Assembly: GCF_019091455.1 (NCBI RefSeq)
Contig: NZ_JAGXJN010000026.1
Location: 1 to 64,000, forward strand
DNA: 64,000 bases
Direction of reading: 5' to 3'
Origin: Chitinophaga sp. GbtcB8
GTDB lineage: Bacteria > Bacteroidota > Bacteroidia > Chitinophagales > Chitinophagaceae
Each line of letters begins with the position of its first letter. Positions within the stretch are counted from its first letter, which is position 1. Position numbers and translations under genes: made by a program. Positions 44,777 to 52,926 of this stretch are shown piece by piece. Under the pieces are notes generated by a model. The model was not told the origin of the DNA and searched no databases. It was given only the letters and a program-made list of their open reading frames with translations.

Positions 44777-45103
44777 CTATATTTTAATAATGCTGAAAAC
44801 CGTATCAATAATGAGGTTGAGCATACTCATGCGGAATGCATCTATACGGGCCAGGGCCAGGCCACTTTGTTTAAGCGCCTCCATCCGGGCCAGGTCTTTC
44901 TGGCTCATTACCAGCCATTCAAAATCTTCGGTGGTCAGCTGCTTGCTGGCCAGCAGCAGGGTCCAGCGTTTAAGCTTTTCTTCAGATTCCTGCATGAACT
45001 GCTTCCCATCCTTAACCGCCGCTTCAGAATAGTTCTTAACAGTAGATTTAGCCAGTGTAGTAATGTCTTTTATAAGTTTATCGAATATTTCGTCAAAGTT
45101 CAT
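44777..45103 (-). CDS. Uncharacterised helical protein
   Basis: 108 residues, almost wholly alpha-helical by sequence: MNFDEIFDKLIKDITTLAKS, KDGKQFMQESEEKLKRWTLL, TEDFEWLVMSQKDLARMEAL, ending with an amphipathic hydrophobic helix (MLNLIIDTVFSIIKI). No Cys and no catalytic motif. It might peripherally bind membrane, but nothing in the context says so. It is followed by a word-repeat element upstream of its start. Confidence 0.55.
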   Translation of the reverse strand: MNFDEIFDKLIKDITTLAKSTVKNYSEAAVKDGKQFMQESEEKLKRWTLLLASKQLTTEDFEWLVMSQKDLARMEALKQSGLALARIDAFRMSMLNLIIDTVFSIIKI

Positions 45104-45109
45104 CTCTGT

Positions 45110-45240
45110 GTAATTAACAATTAAGAATGAATATTAATAGGTTGTGCGTGGAGGCAGTTTTAATTAAGAATGAATAAGACTGCGTGAAGGAAGTTCTGTT
45201 ATTCAAGGACAGATGGCCTTGATTATTCATTCTTAATTTT
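45110..45240. repeat. AATTAAGAATGAAT-class palindromic element
   Basis: AATTAACAATTAAGAATGAA (45113-45132) and TTAATTAAGAATGAATAAG (45160-45178) form the left arm in two copies. ATTATTCATTCTTAATTTTT (45222-45241) is the right arm. The right arm carries the stop and last codons (KIKNE) of the gene at 45223, so the element fused to its 3' end. Confidence 0.72.
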
Positions 45241-45651
45241 TCCGCTCTCCAGCTCTGCGATCTTGTCAAAGGCTGCGCCTACCTGTATCTTGGCTTCTTC
45301 AATAAAGGGTTTACTGAGCACAGCATGATCCTGCCAGTATTTGAAATAACCGCCCAACAGGTGTTTGCCGGGGTCTTTCATGGCATTCCACATTTCCAGG
45401 GTGATCTTATTATTGGGCCGGTGCACCTCGTATTCATAGACCTTGTCAATTTTGGTCTGCAGTTCGGAAAGTGTTTCCTTATGCAGGGAAAAGCTGTCTG
45501 TTCCCAGGTCCATGGCCTTCAGCACATCTACTTTCAGCGCGGTGGTTTGCTGGTAGGCATATTCATTGTAACGGGAAATAAGCGGTGAGCAGAAGGAAAA
45601 ACAACTCAGCAAAACAAGCAATACAACATAGGATGGTTTAACGGCTTTCAT
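45223..45651 (-). CDS. Putative small lipoprotein
   Basis: 142 residues. N-terminal hydrophobic segment SYVVLLVLLSCFSFCSPL, with Cys16 or Cys21 as possible lipidation sites. The mature part is helical and charged (LSELQTKIDKVYEYEVHRPN, FIEEAKIQVGAAFDKIAELE). No domain recognised. Its last five residues come from the word-repeat arm at the 3' end, so the native C-terminus was probably slightly different. Confidence 0.6.
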   Translation of the reverse strand: MKAVKPSYVVLLVLLSCFSFCSPLISRYNEYAYQQTTALKVDVLKAMDLGTDSFSLHKETLSELQTKIDKVYEYEVHRPNNKITLEMWNAMKDPGKHLLGGYFKYWQDHAVLSKPFIEEAKIQVGAAFDKIAELESGKIKNE

Positions 45652-45725
45652 ATATAAGCGGACGTTTTATTTGCAAATTGTTGGCAAATATATAATTTTA
45701 GCCCCATCACTTCAAACCGCTATCA

Positions 45726-47120
45726 ATGAACAGGCTTTTCGGGATTTTTGTTTGCTGTTGTATATCTCTACTGGCAAGGGCACAGTCAACCACACCCTCA
45801 CGGGCACCCTTACACGATTTACAGCAACAATTTGTGGACCTGCGCTTTGGCATGTTCATTCACTTTAACATTCCTACGTTCATGGACCAGGACTGGGCCG
45901 ACCCGGAGGCCTCCCCTGCCCTGTTTGATCCTAAAAAGCTGGATTGCAACCAGTGGGCCGCCGCCGCAAAATCGGCCAATATGAGCTATGGCTGCTTAAC
46001 CACCAAGCATCATAGCGGCTTTTGCATCTGGGATACCAAAACCACCGATTATAATGTAATGCACAGCCCTTTGAAAAAGGATGTGGTACGGGAATATGTG
46101 AATGCTTTCCGTGCAAAGGGGTTAAAAACATTCCTGTATTATTCCATCCTTGATACACATCATAAGATACGCCCGGGTTTTATTACCCGCCAGCAGGTTG
46201 AGATGATCAAGGCGCAGCTTACAGAGCTGCTTAGCAACTACGGGGAAATTACGGCTTTGATCATAGACGGCTGGGATGCGCCCTGGTCAAGGATCTCGTA
46301 TGATGCAGTACCGTTTGAAGAGATCTATACCCTTATTAAAACCCTGCAGCCCAATTGCCTGGTGATGGACCTGAACTCAGCCAAATACCCGGCAGAAGCG
46401 CTGATGTATACCGACATTAAATCTTATGAGCAGGGCGCAGGCCAGCATATATCCAAGGAAAACAACCGCCTGCCGGCCCTTTCCTGCCTGCCTATTAATA
46501 AAGCATGGTTCTGGAAAACCACTTTCCCGAAAGACCCGGTAAAAGATCCGAAGATGCTGGTGAATGACGACATTGTGCCTTTTAACAATGCCTGGTGCAA
46601 CTTTATTTTAAACGTAGCGCCTAACCGGGATGGGCTGATAGATGATAACGCTTTACAGGCCTTGCAGGCCATTGGCAAACAATGGAAAAATGAAGGCCCG
46701 GTGGCTAAGCTGCCGGAAGGCGAAGCGCCTGTTATATCCTCTAATATAGCCAAACACCAACCTGCCAATTCCAGCTGGAGCGATGATATGAACATTATGG
46801 ACTTTGCCAATGACGATGATTTCACCACATCCTGGACCTCCAATACCACGGTAAAACAGCCCTGGTGGGAAGTGGTGCTGGACCGCGATAAGCCCTTTAA
46901 TGCCATTACCATTACGGAAGCCGGGCCCTCCATTACTAAATACCATGCAGAATATTTCCAGAATGGTGTCTGGAAACCGCTGTTCACCGGCGACAACAAA
47001 AGCCGGGTGAAGATCCACCGTTTTGACCGCGTATGGGGCGGAAAGGTGCGCATTACAATAGACCAGTTTAACAAAGCTCCCCGTATTGCGGAAGTGGGCG
47101 TGTATGATGAAAGAAGGTAA
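45726..47120 (+). CDS. Alpha-L-fucosidase, GH29, with discoidin-like C-terminus
   Basis: 464 residues with signal peptide MNRLFGIFVCCCISLLARAQ. The GH29 barrel shows FGMFIHFNIPTFMDQDW, CLTTKHHSGFCIWDTKTTDY (KHHSG where KHHDG is usual) and the nucleophile Asp in TALIIDGWDAPWSRIS (near residue 180). NFILNVAPNRDGLIDDNALQ is the conserved end of the barrel. After residue 345 a beta-sandwich-like part (SSNIAKHQPANSSWSDD, WWEVVLDRDKPFNAITITEA) resembles an F5/8-type carbohydrate-binding module. It releases fucose in the periplasm or outside the cell. Confidence 0.9.
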   Translation: MNRLFGIFVCCCISLLARAQSTTPSRAPLHDLQQQFVDLRFGMFIHFNIPTFMDQDWADPEASPALFDPKKLDCNQWAAAAKSANMSYGCLTTKHHSGFCIWDTKTTDYNVMHSPLKKDVVREYVNAFRAKGLKTFLYYSILDTHHKIRPGFITRQQVEMIKAQLTELLSNYGEITALIIDGWDAPWSRISYDAVPFEEIYTLIKTLQPNCLVMDLNSAKYPAEALMYTDIKSYEQGAGQHISKENNRLPALSCLPINKAWFWKTTFPKDPVKDPKMLVNDDIVPFNNAWCNFILNVAPNRDGLIDDNALQALQAIGKQWKNEGPVAKLPEGEAPVISSNIAKHQPANSSWSDDMNIMDFANDDDFTTSWTSNTTVKQPWWEVVLDRDKPFNAITITEAGPSITKYHAEYFQNGVWKPLFTGDNKSRVKIHRFDRVWGGKVRITIDQFNKAPRIAEVGVYDERR

Positions 47121-47122
47121 TT

Positions 47123-48103
47123 ATGAGCTTTTTAACGGTATCAAATCTCCGTAAACAACAACAGGGTGCGCTGGTAGTAAACGATGTCAGCTTTACATTA
47201 CAACCTTTTCATAAAATAGCTATTGCCGGGGAAACCGGCTCCGGTAAAAGCACCCTGCTGAAAATGATAGCAGGCCTGGTGCCGGTAGATGAAGGCCTGG
47301 TGCTGTTTGAGGATCAGCGGGTAAAGGGGCCGCATGAGGTATTGCTGCCCGGGCACCCGCATATTGCCTACCTTTCCCAGCATTTTGAGCTGCGGAATAA
47401 CTACAGCGTGGCAGAAGTGCTGGAACGGGTGAACCTGCTGGAGCCCGAAGCAGCCAAAGAGATCTACGATATTTGCCGTATTACGCATTTGCTGCAGCGC
47501 CGTACAGACCAGCTCTCCGGCGGGGAAAAGCAGCGTATTGCCCTGGCGCGCTTACTGGGCACGGCCCCGCCGCTGCTGCTGCTGTATGAGCCCTACTCCA
47601 ACCTGGACATGATCCATAAGAACCTGCTGAAAACCGTGATCCGGGATATTGGGGAGCAGATGAACATTACCTGCATGCTCATTTCCCATGATCCGCAGGA
47701 TATACTTTCCTGGGCAGATGAGGTGATGCTCATGAAAGATGGGGTAATAATACAGCGGGGCGCCCCGCAACAGGTATATTACCAGCCGCTGAATACCTAT
47801 GCGGCGGGTTTGCTGGGTAAGTATAACCTGCTGGAAAGCGCCACCGCCAAGGCTTGGCTGGCCGGCCCGCCGCCCAAAGGAAAACTGCTTTTTGTACGCC
47901 CGGAGGACCTTGTGCTCAATACCCGGAATGATGATAAAACCATTAAAGGGAAAGTAGATACCGTTACCTTTTACGGCGGTTATTATGAGCTGGAAGTGGC
48001 TTTACCTAAAGATAACATTACCCTTAAAACCATGCATTCCACCGCTAAATCCGGCGATACAGTGTATATATCCCTGAAAAATGCAGATATATGGTATATT
48101 TAA
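47123..48103 (+). CDS. ABC transporter ATPase (PotA/sulfate-type with C-terminal TOBE-like domain)
   Basis: 326 residues. Walker A AGETGSGKSTLLKMIAG (near residue 33), signature QLSGGEKQRIALARLLG (near 132), and Walker B PLLLLYEPYSNLD (near 155, with Tyr in place of the usual Asp of LLDEP). The C-terminal domain (KGKLLFVRPEDLVLNTRNDD, then TFYGGYYELEVALPKDNITL) matches the TOBE regulatory domain of the MalK/PotA branch. It starts 3 bp after the fucosidase stop; no permease is adjacent. The YEP change could weaken magnesium binding. Confidence 0.85.
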   Translation: MSFLTVSNLRKQQQGALVVNDVSFTLQPFHKIAIAGETGSGKSTLLKMIAGLVPVDEGLVLFEDQRVKGPHEVLLPGHPHIAYLSQHFELRNNYSVAEVLERVNLLEPEAAKEIYDICRITHLLQRRTDQLSGGEKQRIALARLLGTAPPLLLLYEPYSNLDMIHKNLLKTVIRDIGEQMNITCMLISHDPQDILSWADEVMLMKDGVIIQRGAPQQVYYQPLNTYAAGLLGKYNLLESATAKAWLAGPPPKGKLLFVRPEDLVLNTRNDDKTIKGKVDTVTFYGGYYELEVALPKDNITLKTMHSTAKSGDTVYISLKNADIWYI

Positions 48104-48236
48104 TCTGTATTATGAGGTAATTAGCATAATTTTCAGTATCTTCATCGCCTATTTATAAAACTCTTCATTTGTATCGGATCTTTAGCTGTTCAAAACACCC
48201 CATAGTAATTCAAATCATTTATAAACTTCCACTTTT

Positions 48237-48473
48237 ATGAATCTGCGTGTTTCCAATTTAATGTCACATACCACTGCTGCTGTGCTGCAAAAGATCTTCT
48301 CCACTTATGGCAGGGTTATTTCCTGTAAGGTGATCTTTAACAATGTTACCGGCCATTCCTGCGGATACGGGTTTGTAGAAATGTTGCAGGAAGCGGAAGC
48401 CAGCAGGGCTATGCAGGAGCTGGAAGGCATGAACATTAACGGCCGTTATATTGCGGTTTCTGTAGCAAGGTAA
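48237..48473 (+). CDS. Small RRM RNA-binding protein
   Basis: 78 residues forming one RNA recognition motif. RNP2 is NLRVSNL at the start (MNLRVSNLMSHTTAAVLQKI), and RNP1 is CGYGFVEMLQ (near residue 42) with two aromatics, followed by EASRAMQELEGMNINGRYIA. Such stand-alone RRM proteins are common in Bacteroidota and cyanobacteria and bind single-stranded RNA, possibly serving in post-transcriptional control. A 133-bp AT-rich leader precedes it. Confidence 0.92.
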   Translation: MNLRVSNLMSHTTAAVLQKIFSTYGRVISCKVIFNNVTGHSCGYGFVEMLQEAEASRAMQELEGMNINGRYIAVSVAR

Positions 48474-48538
48474 TAACCGCAAGATCCGGGTTTTCATAGA
48501 TAACAGGCAGGGGTACTTTTACAGGAAAGTACTACCAT

Positions 48539-49252
48539 ATGCAAACGATCATTGAGCGCCTGCAGGCAAAAGACTGGACCCGGACTGCCACCCATTTACA
48601 TGAGCAGGGTTACGCCCTGGTACCGGGTGTGCTGAACAAAAAAGAATGCGACACTTTAATAGAGGCTTACGAAGCGGATAACACCTACCGCAAAACTATT
48701 ACCATGGAGCGTTACCGCTTTGGTAAAGGAGAATATAAATATTTCCGCTATCCCCTGCCCGATCTGATCACCACCATCCGCCAAACCGTATATCCGTACC
48801 TGGTACCCATTGCCAATAAATGGATGGAAGTACTGAACATTCCACAAACCTTTCCTGCTGCCCATACCGTCTTACAGGCACTTTGTAAGGAGCACGGCCA
48901 AACACAACCCACCATCCTTATCCTTAAATATGGCGAAGGCGGTTTTAATACCCTGCACCAGGACCTGTATGGGGATGTATATTTTCCTATGCAGGCCGTA
49001 TTATTTCTGAATGAACCCGGAGAAGATTATACGGGCGGTGAGTTTGTGCTTACGGAGCAAATACCCAGGGCGCAGTCCAAAGCCAATGTGCTGCAGCCCC
49101 GGCGGGGTGATATGCTGCTGTTCACCACCAACTTCAGGCCGGTAAAAGGCAGTAAGGGATATTACCGGGTAAATATGAAACATGGCGTAAGCCCCCTGCA
49201 TAACGGGCAGCGCTATACGCTGGGAATTATATTTCATGATGCGCAAACCTGA
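48539..49252 (+). CDS. 2-oxoglutarate/Fe(II) oxygenase
   Basis: 237 residues. Double-stranded beta-helix fold: iron ligands HQD in NTLHQDLYGDVYFPMQAVLF (His near 140), and the distal His in RVNMKHGVSPLHNGQRYTLG with Arg for 2-oxoglutarate; GGEFVLTEQIPR lies between. The N-terminus GYALVPGVLNKKECDTLI is typical of prolyl hydroxylase-like members. The stop overlaps the start of an Ada-like zinc protein (TGATG), suggesting a shared process, perhaps nucleic acid or protein modification or repair; the substrate is unknown. Confidence 0.85.
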   Translation: MQTIIERLQAKDWTRTATHLHEQGYALVPGVLNKKECDTLIEAYEADNTYRKTITMERYRFGKGEYKYFRYPLPDLITTIRQTVYPYLVPIANKWMEVLNIPQTFPAAHTVLQALCKEHGQTQPTILILKYGEGGFNTLHQDLYGDVYFPMQAVLFLNEPGEDYTGGEFVLTEQIPRAQSKANVLQPRRGDMLLFTTNFRPVKGSKGYYRVNMKHGVSPLHNGQRYTLGIIFHDAQT

Positions 49253-49518
49253 TGGGTATGATAGCGCATGTACAGTTAAGTGATAAAAAGGTCCGGTCGC
49301 TGATACGCAGCGGAAATATCAGGTTTGGCGGAAATAAAAAGCTGCGTATTTACAGACTGCTTTCCTGTGTTTCCGGCAAACAAATGAAAGCAGCCAACCG
49401 GACCTTTTTTGCTACGGAACAGGAGGCTATTGCTGCGGGTTACCGCCCCTGCGGGCATTGTATGCCGGCATTATACCGTGCCTGGAAAGCCGGAGTTATT
49501 CCAGCACATGGCAGGTAA
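49252..49518 (+). CDS. Stand-alone Ada-type metal-binding domain protein
   Basis: 88 residues. Compared with the Ada N-terminal zinc domain, YRLLSCVSGKQMKAANRTFF has one Cys where Ada has two, and RPCGHCMPALYR keeps the CxxC pair. The missing first Cys corresponds to the alkyl-accepting Cys38 region of Ada, so it may bind metal without being a methyltransferase. It overlaps the 2OG oxygenase stop by TGATG and is probably co-translated. Its 3' end overlaps the convergent gene at 49496 by 23 bp. Confidence 0.75.
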   Translation: MGMIAHVQLSDKKVRSLIRSGNIRFGGNKKLRIYRLLSCVSGKQMKAANRTFFATEQEAIAAGYRPCGHCMPALYRAWKAGVIPAHGR

Positions 49519-49726
49519 AACCATATGCAGCTACCAGTGTTTGTATTTTTTCAGCGGCAAAGGATCCTCCTTCCACGCGCAGTATGCGGTCACAATCTTC
49601 CAGGTCAAAATTTACTTTACTGCCGGGGAAATGCCGGTGTAGTAAGGATACCAGCTTTTCTGCATGCGCGGCCTGCTGTACATTGGTCTTAAACACTTCT
49701 ACCATATTGAATACAGGAGTATACAT
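49496..49726 (-). CDS. Small HMA-like conserved protein
   Basis: 76 residues from MYTPVFNMVEVFKTNVQQAA; the longer frame from 49870 lies inside the DoxX gene and is rejected. The pattern EVFKTNV...HFPGSKVNFDLEDCDRIL is a small ferredoxin-like (beta-alpha-beta-beta) module, common in Bacteroidota genomes, with a lone Cys in LEDCDRILRV. No metal CxxC is present, so a copper-chaperone role is not supported. Function unknown. Confidence 0.68.
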   Translation of the reverse strand: MYTPVFNMVEVFKTNVQQAAHAEKLVSLLHRHFPGSKVNFDLEDCDRILRVEGGSFAAEKIQTLVAAYGFTCHVLE

Positions 49727-49749
49727 CGGGTAAACTTTTTGTGTGGTTA

Positions 49750-50136
49750 CTATGCCATTACCTTCAGCAGGGCTGCTTTTTGTTTTTTGTGATGGTAAAT
49801 GTAGGAAAGGGCAATGAGGCCAAAACCTATCAGGAACACCAGCACACCCGGTCCGGCGCCATCTACGCAAATGCCGGAGTACATAGCACCTGCCAGGTCA
49901 AAAGTTAAACCGGCATAAGCCCATTCCTTTAACCGCGGGAAACCCGGTACAAGAATGGTAATAACGCCTAATATCTTAGCTACACCTAAAAAGGGTAATA
50001 AATACACGGGGTACCCTAAATGCTGGAACAGGGCAACGGCTTCAGGTTGTTTCAGCACATTGGAAATGGAGCCTACTCCCATCAGTAAGGCGAGCAAGCC
50101 AGTGGAGATCCAGAAGATAATGTTGATCTTTTTCAT
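49750..50136 (-). CDS. DoxX-family membrane protein
   Basis: 128 residues with four transmembrane helices: INIIFWISTGLLALLMGVGS, YPVYLLPFLGVAKILGVITI, WAYAGLTFDLAGAMYSGICV and VLVFLIGFGLIALSYIYHHK. The ELAGAxxS-like helix and the spacing fit the DoxX superfamily, whose members in other bacteria take part in redox or thiosulfate chemistry or act as integral scaffolds. The role here is unclear. Confidence 0.85.
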   Translation of the reverse strand: MKKINIIFWISTGLLALLMGVGSISNVLKQPEAVALFQHLGYPVYLLPFLGVAKILGVITILVPGFPRLKEWAYAGLTFDLAGAMYSGICVDGAGPGVLVFLIGFGLIALSYIYHHKKQKAALLKVMA

Positions 50137-50287
50137 TTTGCTGTAGGTTTAATGTTTACAGGTACAAATATAGATGCAAGCAGTTATTGATACAGGTTGT
50201 GAACACGACATAAAAAGGGGGGTATCCGACATTTTACGCCTCTTTCCAGGTAATAACAAGAGAGCCAGGCAATGGTTGGCAGCATGC

Positions 50288-50327
50288 ATAAAAATACCGG
50301 TACCCGCCCATTAGGGGCAGGCACCGG
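50288..50327 (-). terminator. Terminator of the spondin-domain gene
   Basis: Minus-strand CCGGTGCCTGCCCC and GGGCGGGTACCGG form an imperfect 13-bp GC-rich stem with a TAAT loop, followed by TATTTTTATG. It is 31 bp after the stop at 50358. Confidence 0.75.
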
Positions 50328-50357
50328 CTGGTTGGTTAACTGTATCTATATTACTAC

Positions 50358-51662
50358 CTACTGAAGTGTTACGTGAATAATATCCTGTATGGCCGGCAGC
50401 GTGGTAAACGCATTGGGGTTAGGTATGGCTGCAATGGGTTTGCTTTCCTGCAGCGGTGTTCCGGCCAGGTTAAACTGGGTAATACCGGCGCCGGGAAATT
50501 GATCCACGGCAGTGCCATCATCATATAATTGTATGCTGGTGGAGATATCACCTTTCTGCATAGCATCTACCCCATTACCTGCAGATGCAAAGAACCAGTC
50601 GTTAGAGAAACCGTACATAGTGGCTATTGCTACGCGGTCGCCACTACCCACGCTAAGCTCCTGTGAAACTTTACTGCCTGCCTGTCCGTTAATTACGGGC
50701 AGCAATACCTTGGTGCTGGGTGCGGGTAATACATATACTGCCTTTACGCCTTTCATGCCTTTTAGCGCAGCAGCCAGCGTATCTGCATTACCTTGCTGGG
50801 CTAACAGCCGTAAGCCTTGCCCACGGTCATTTTCACCGGTTTTGTAAATGGGGTTGTCTATACCGTTGTACACCACTACCAGTATGGGTGAAAGCGGTGT
50901 GAAAATTCCGGTAATGCCTTTTATATAATTATACAATGCTGCATTATCGCCCATTTCTGCAATGTTGGTTAAGCCATTAGCCGTAGGCTGGCCGCTGGTA
51001 TATAGGGGAGCGCCATTCAGCAGGTTACCGCCCACAATGTAGGATACTGCCCAAACACCGGGGCTTAATGGTGTTTCATTAGCGGTGCCGCCGGAGGTAT
51101 TTTGCAGTGTTAAGGTGAACATGGAATTGCCATTATATTTTAAGGTGGCCTTTACCAGCTTGGAAGCATCCAGGTAGGTATTGCCCTGTGCATCCATGCC
51201 TTTTACTTCTGTAATATTCTTAGTGTCGGCTGTGCCGGGATGGTTTACTGTGGCGCCGGGTTTTTGATTGATGCGGGTACCGTTATCCCAGAGCTTTATT
51301 TGGGAAGATACATCGCCTTCAATAGGCATGCCTTTCATATCATATACTGCAATGCCTGGGTTAGCAGGCGCAAAAAACAGGTCGTTAGACCAGCCGTACA
51401 TGGTTGCAAAGCTGAGCGCTTCCCCTTTTGCGGCTGAGAACTGGATGGATACAGACTGGCCGGGGAGTATTACCGGCGGGGTGCCCGTACCCTGGAAGGT
51501 GCCGGATTCCACCAAGGGTTGCGATTTCAAAACATTCTCCACCGTGATGGTTGTTTTCTTATCAGCAGGCGGATTATGATCATCGTCTTTATTGCAGGCT
51601 GTAAAAGCAAGGGGCAGCAGCGCAATGGCCGGCCAGAAATGTAGTTTTTTAAAAGTGTTCAT
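50358..51662 (-). CDS. Lipoprotein with two spondin-N domains
   Basis: 434 residues from MNTFKKLHFWPAIALLPLAF, with lipobox FTACNK. Two repeats of a spondin_N-like domain follow: first SFATMYGWSNDLFFAPANPG and GDVSSQIKLWDNGTRINQKP, then RVAIATMYGFSNDWFFASAG and GDISTSIQLYDDGTAVDQFP. Acidic residues that bind calcium in spondins fall in WDNGT and YDDGT. Probably attached to the outer membrane and exposed, possibly adhesive. An internal duplication of about 190 residues is evident. Confidence 0.85.
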   Translation of the reverse strand: MNTFKKLHFWPAIALLPLAFTACNKDDDHNPPADKKTTITVENVLKSQPLVESGTFQGTGTPPVILPGQSVSIQFSAAKGEALSFATMYGWSNDLFFAPANPGIAVYDMKGMPIEGDVSSQIKLWDNGTRINQKPGATVNHPGTADTKNITEVKGMDAQGNTYLDASKLVKATLKYNGNSMFTLTLQNTSGGTANETPLSPGVWAVSYIVGGNLLNGAPLYTSGQPTANGLTNIAEMGDNAALYNYIKGITGIFTPLSPILVVVYNGIDNPIYKTGENDRGQGLRLLAQQGNADTLAAALKGMKGVKAVYVLPAPSTKVLLPVINGQAGSKVSQELSVGSGDRVAIATMYGFSNDWFFASAGNGVDAMQKGDISTSIQLYDDGTAVDQFPGAGITQFNLAGTPLQESKPIAAIPNPNAFTTLPAIQDIIHVTLQ

Positions 51663-51778
51663 ACGTAGGTAGTTTTTTAGGTGATTGTTGCTTGTAAAAG
51701 TGTAAGGCATACTTTCCCTACCCTGCTTTGCGGGTATGCAAAACAGGCAGTTATTTGAGCCGTAAATGTTTTCAGGAA

Positions 51779-52360
51779 CTAGGGCAGCGCATGCAGCAGG
51801 TCCGCTACAGAAGCCCGTTTCCGGTAATCTTTATCAAACTGCACAAAAGTGATCTTACCGGTATTGTCTATGATGTACGTGGCGGGTACGGGCAGCACAT
51901 GGTCCTTATTACCATTGATCTCCTCCAGGTCCACATGCCAGTTCTTGTATTGGGTAACGGTATTTTGGTCCAGCACATAATTTACATCATATGCTTTCAT
52001 GATCTGGTAACCTTTATCCTGGATAATGGAAAAAGACGCATGCGTTTTCTCAATGGTTTTGTCAATATTACCCGCTGTTTCCGGTGTTACGCCTACTACA
52101 TAGGCGCCTTTGGCGGTAAGCAGGTGCAGGGAATCCTGCAGCTCCTGGATGTGTTTGTTGCAATAGGGGCACCATTGCCCGCGGTAAAAGAATAATACAA
52201 CCGCTTTGTTTTTTTGTAACAGCTGATCCAGCGCTACTGTTTTGCCGTTATTGTCGGTACCGGAAAAGTCCGGCGCTTTGGTTCCGCTTTTAAGCCCGCT
52301 TTGCGCAAAGACCTGTACGCAGCAAAGAAGGATGAAACACAGCATGGTTAAGTTTTTCAT
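51779..52360 (-). CDS. Exported peroxiredoxin-like (AhpC/TSA) protein
   Basis: 193 residues with signal peptide MKNLTMLCFILLCCVQVFAQ. The thioredoxin fold has GTKAPDFSGTDNNGKTVALD at the start and the active site FYRGQWCPYCNKHIQELQDS (CPYC, Cys near 72 and 75). PATYIIDNTGKITFVQFDKD is the usual C-terminal strand. It reduces peroxides or shuttles thiol electrons outside the cytoplasm. Near the Met/Lys-repeat protein and the methionine-sulfoxide genes, it fits an envelope oxidant defence cluster. Confidence 0.88.
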   Translation of the reverse strand: MKNLTMLCFILLCCVQVFAQSGLKSGTKAPDFSGTDNNGKTVALDQLLQKNKAVVLFFYRGQWCPYCNKHIQELQDSLHLLTAKGAYVVGVTPETAGNIDKTIEKTHASFSIIQDKGYQIMKAYDVNYVLDQNTVTQYKNWHVDLEEINGNKDHVLPVPATYIIDNTGKITFVQFDKDYRKRASVADLLHALP

Positions 52361-52385
52361 GATCTGTTAGTTTAGGGTTGACGGC

Positions 52386-52661
52386 TTACATTTTGCCTGC
52401 GGGCTTTTTTTTCATTTTTCCACCGGACATTTTATCCATCTTTTTATCATCAGACATTTTGGTCATTTTTTTGTCGTCAGACATTTTATCCATTTTCTTA
52501 GGGCTCATTTTGCTGTCCTGCATTTTGCCCATTTTGCTGTGCGACATTTTAGCGGTGTCTTTTTGCGGTTGCTGTGCCTGTGCCTGTATAGTAAAACAAG
52601 CGGCTATTACAGCGGCCAGCAGGCCTTTACCAATGGTTGCATTCAGGATTGGATGTTTCAT
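52386..52661 (-). CDS. Exported Met/Lys/Asp-repeat protein (MXKDX-like)
   Basis: 91 residues from MKHPILNATIGKGLLAAVIA; the ATG at 52712 is rejected as outside the signal peptide. After cleavage near QAQAQ the whole mature chain consists of K-M-x units: MSHSKMGKMQDSKMSPKKMD, then KMSDDKKMTKMSDDKKMDKM, ending KKPAGKM. Such proteins are named pentapeptide MXKDX repeat proteins. Methionine at about every third or fourth residue could bind copper or scavenge oxidants. It lies between a peroxiredoxin and the Msr gene group. Function not known. Confidence 0.75.
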   Translation of the reverse strand: MKHPILNATIGKGLLAAVIAACFTIQAQAQQPQKDTAKMSHSKMGKMQDSKMSPKKMDKMSDDKKMTKMSDDKKMDKMSGGKMKKKPAGKM

Positions 52662-52926
52662 GATGTTTGTTTTTTGGTGAACATTTACTGTATAGACGCT
52701 GACATTTGCCAAACCTTACAACTTTTTAAAAATATTTTTTTAGCCGCCTGTAATCCTGCGCTGGAATTACCTGTTAATATTTCAGGAAAATTTTGTCAGG
52801 ATAGCAATAGTTGTTCGTCTAATAGTATAAAGCTAACCAGGTAAGGATGAAACTGTTAGAATTATGTTAAAGACGGCAGGAACAAAACATGAACTATCTG
52901 CGTTAAAATAACGTAACTATTTGCAT
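52662..52926. other. AT-rich divergent spacer
   Basis: Separates the Met/Lys-repeat gene (minus) and cytochrome b gene (plus). It holds only A/T-rich runs such as TTTTTAAAAATATTTTTTTA (52721-52740). No ORF, repeat or clear promoter pair was identified, although both promoters must lie here. Confidence 0.5.

Noticed and set aside
49727..49870. Longer N-terminus for the gene at 49496
   Set aside because: It would run inside the DoxX coding region and has no conserved residues.
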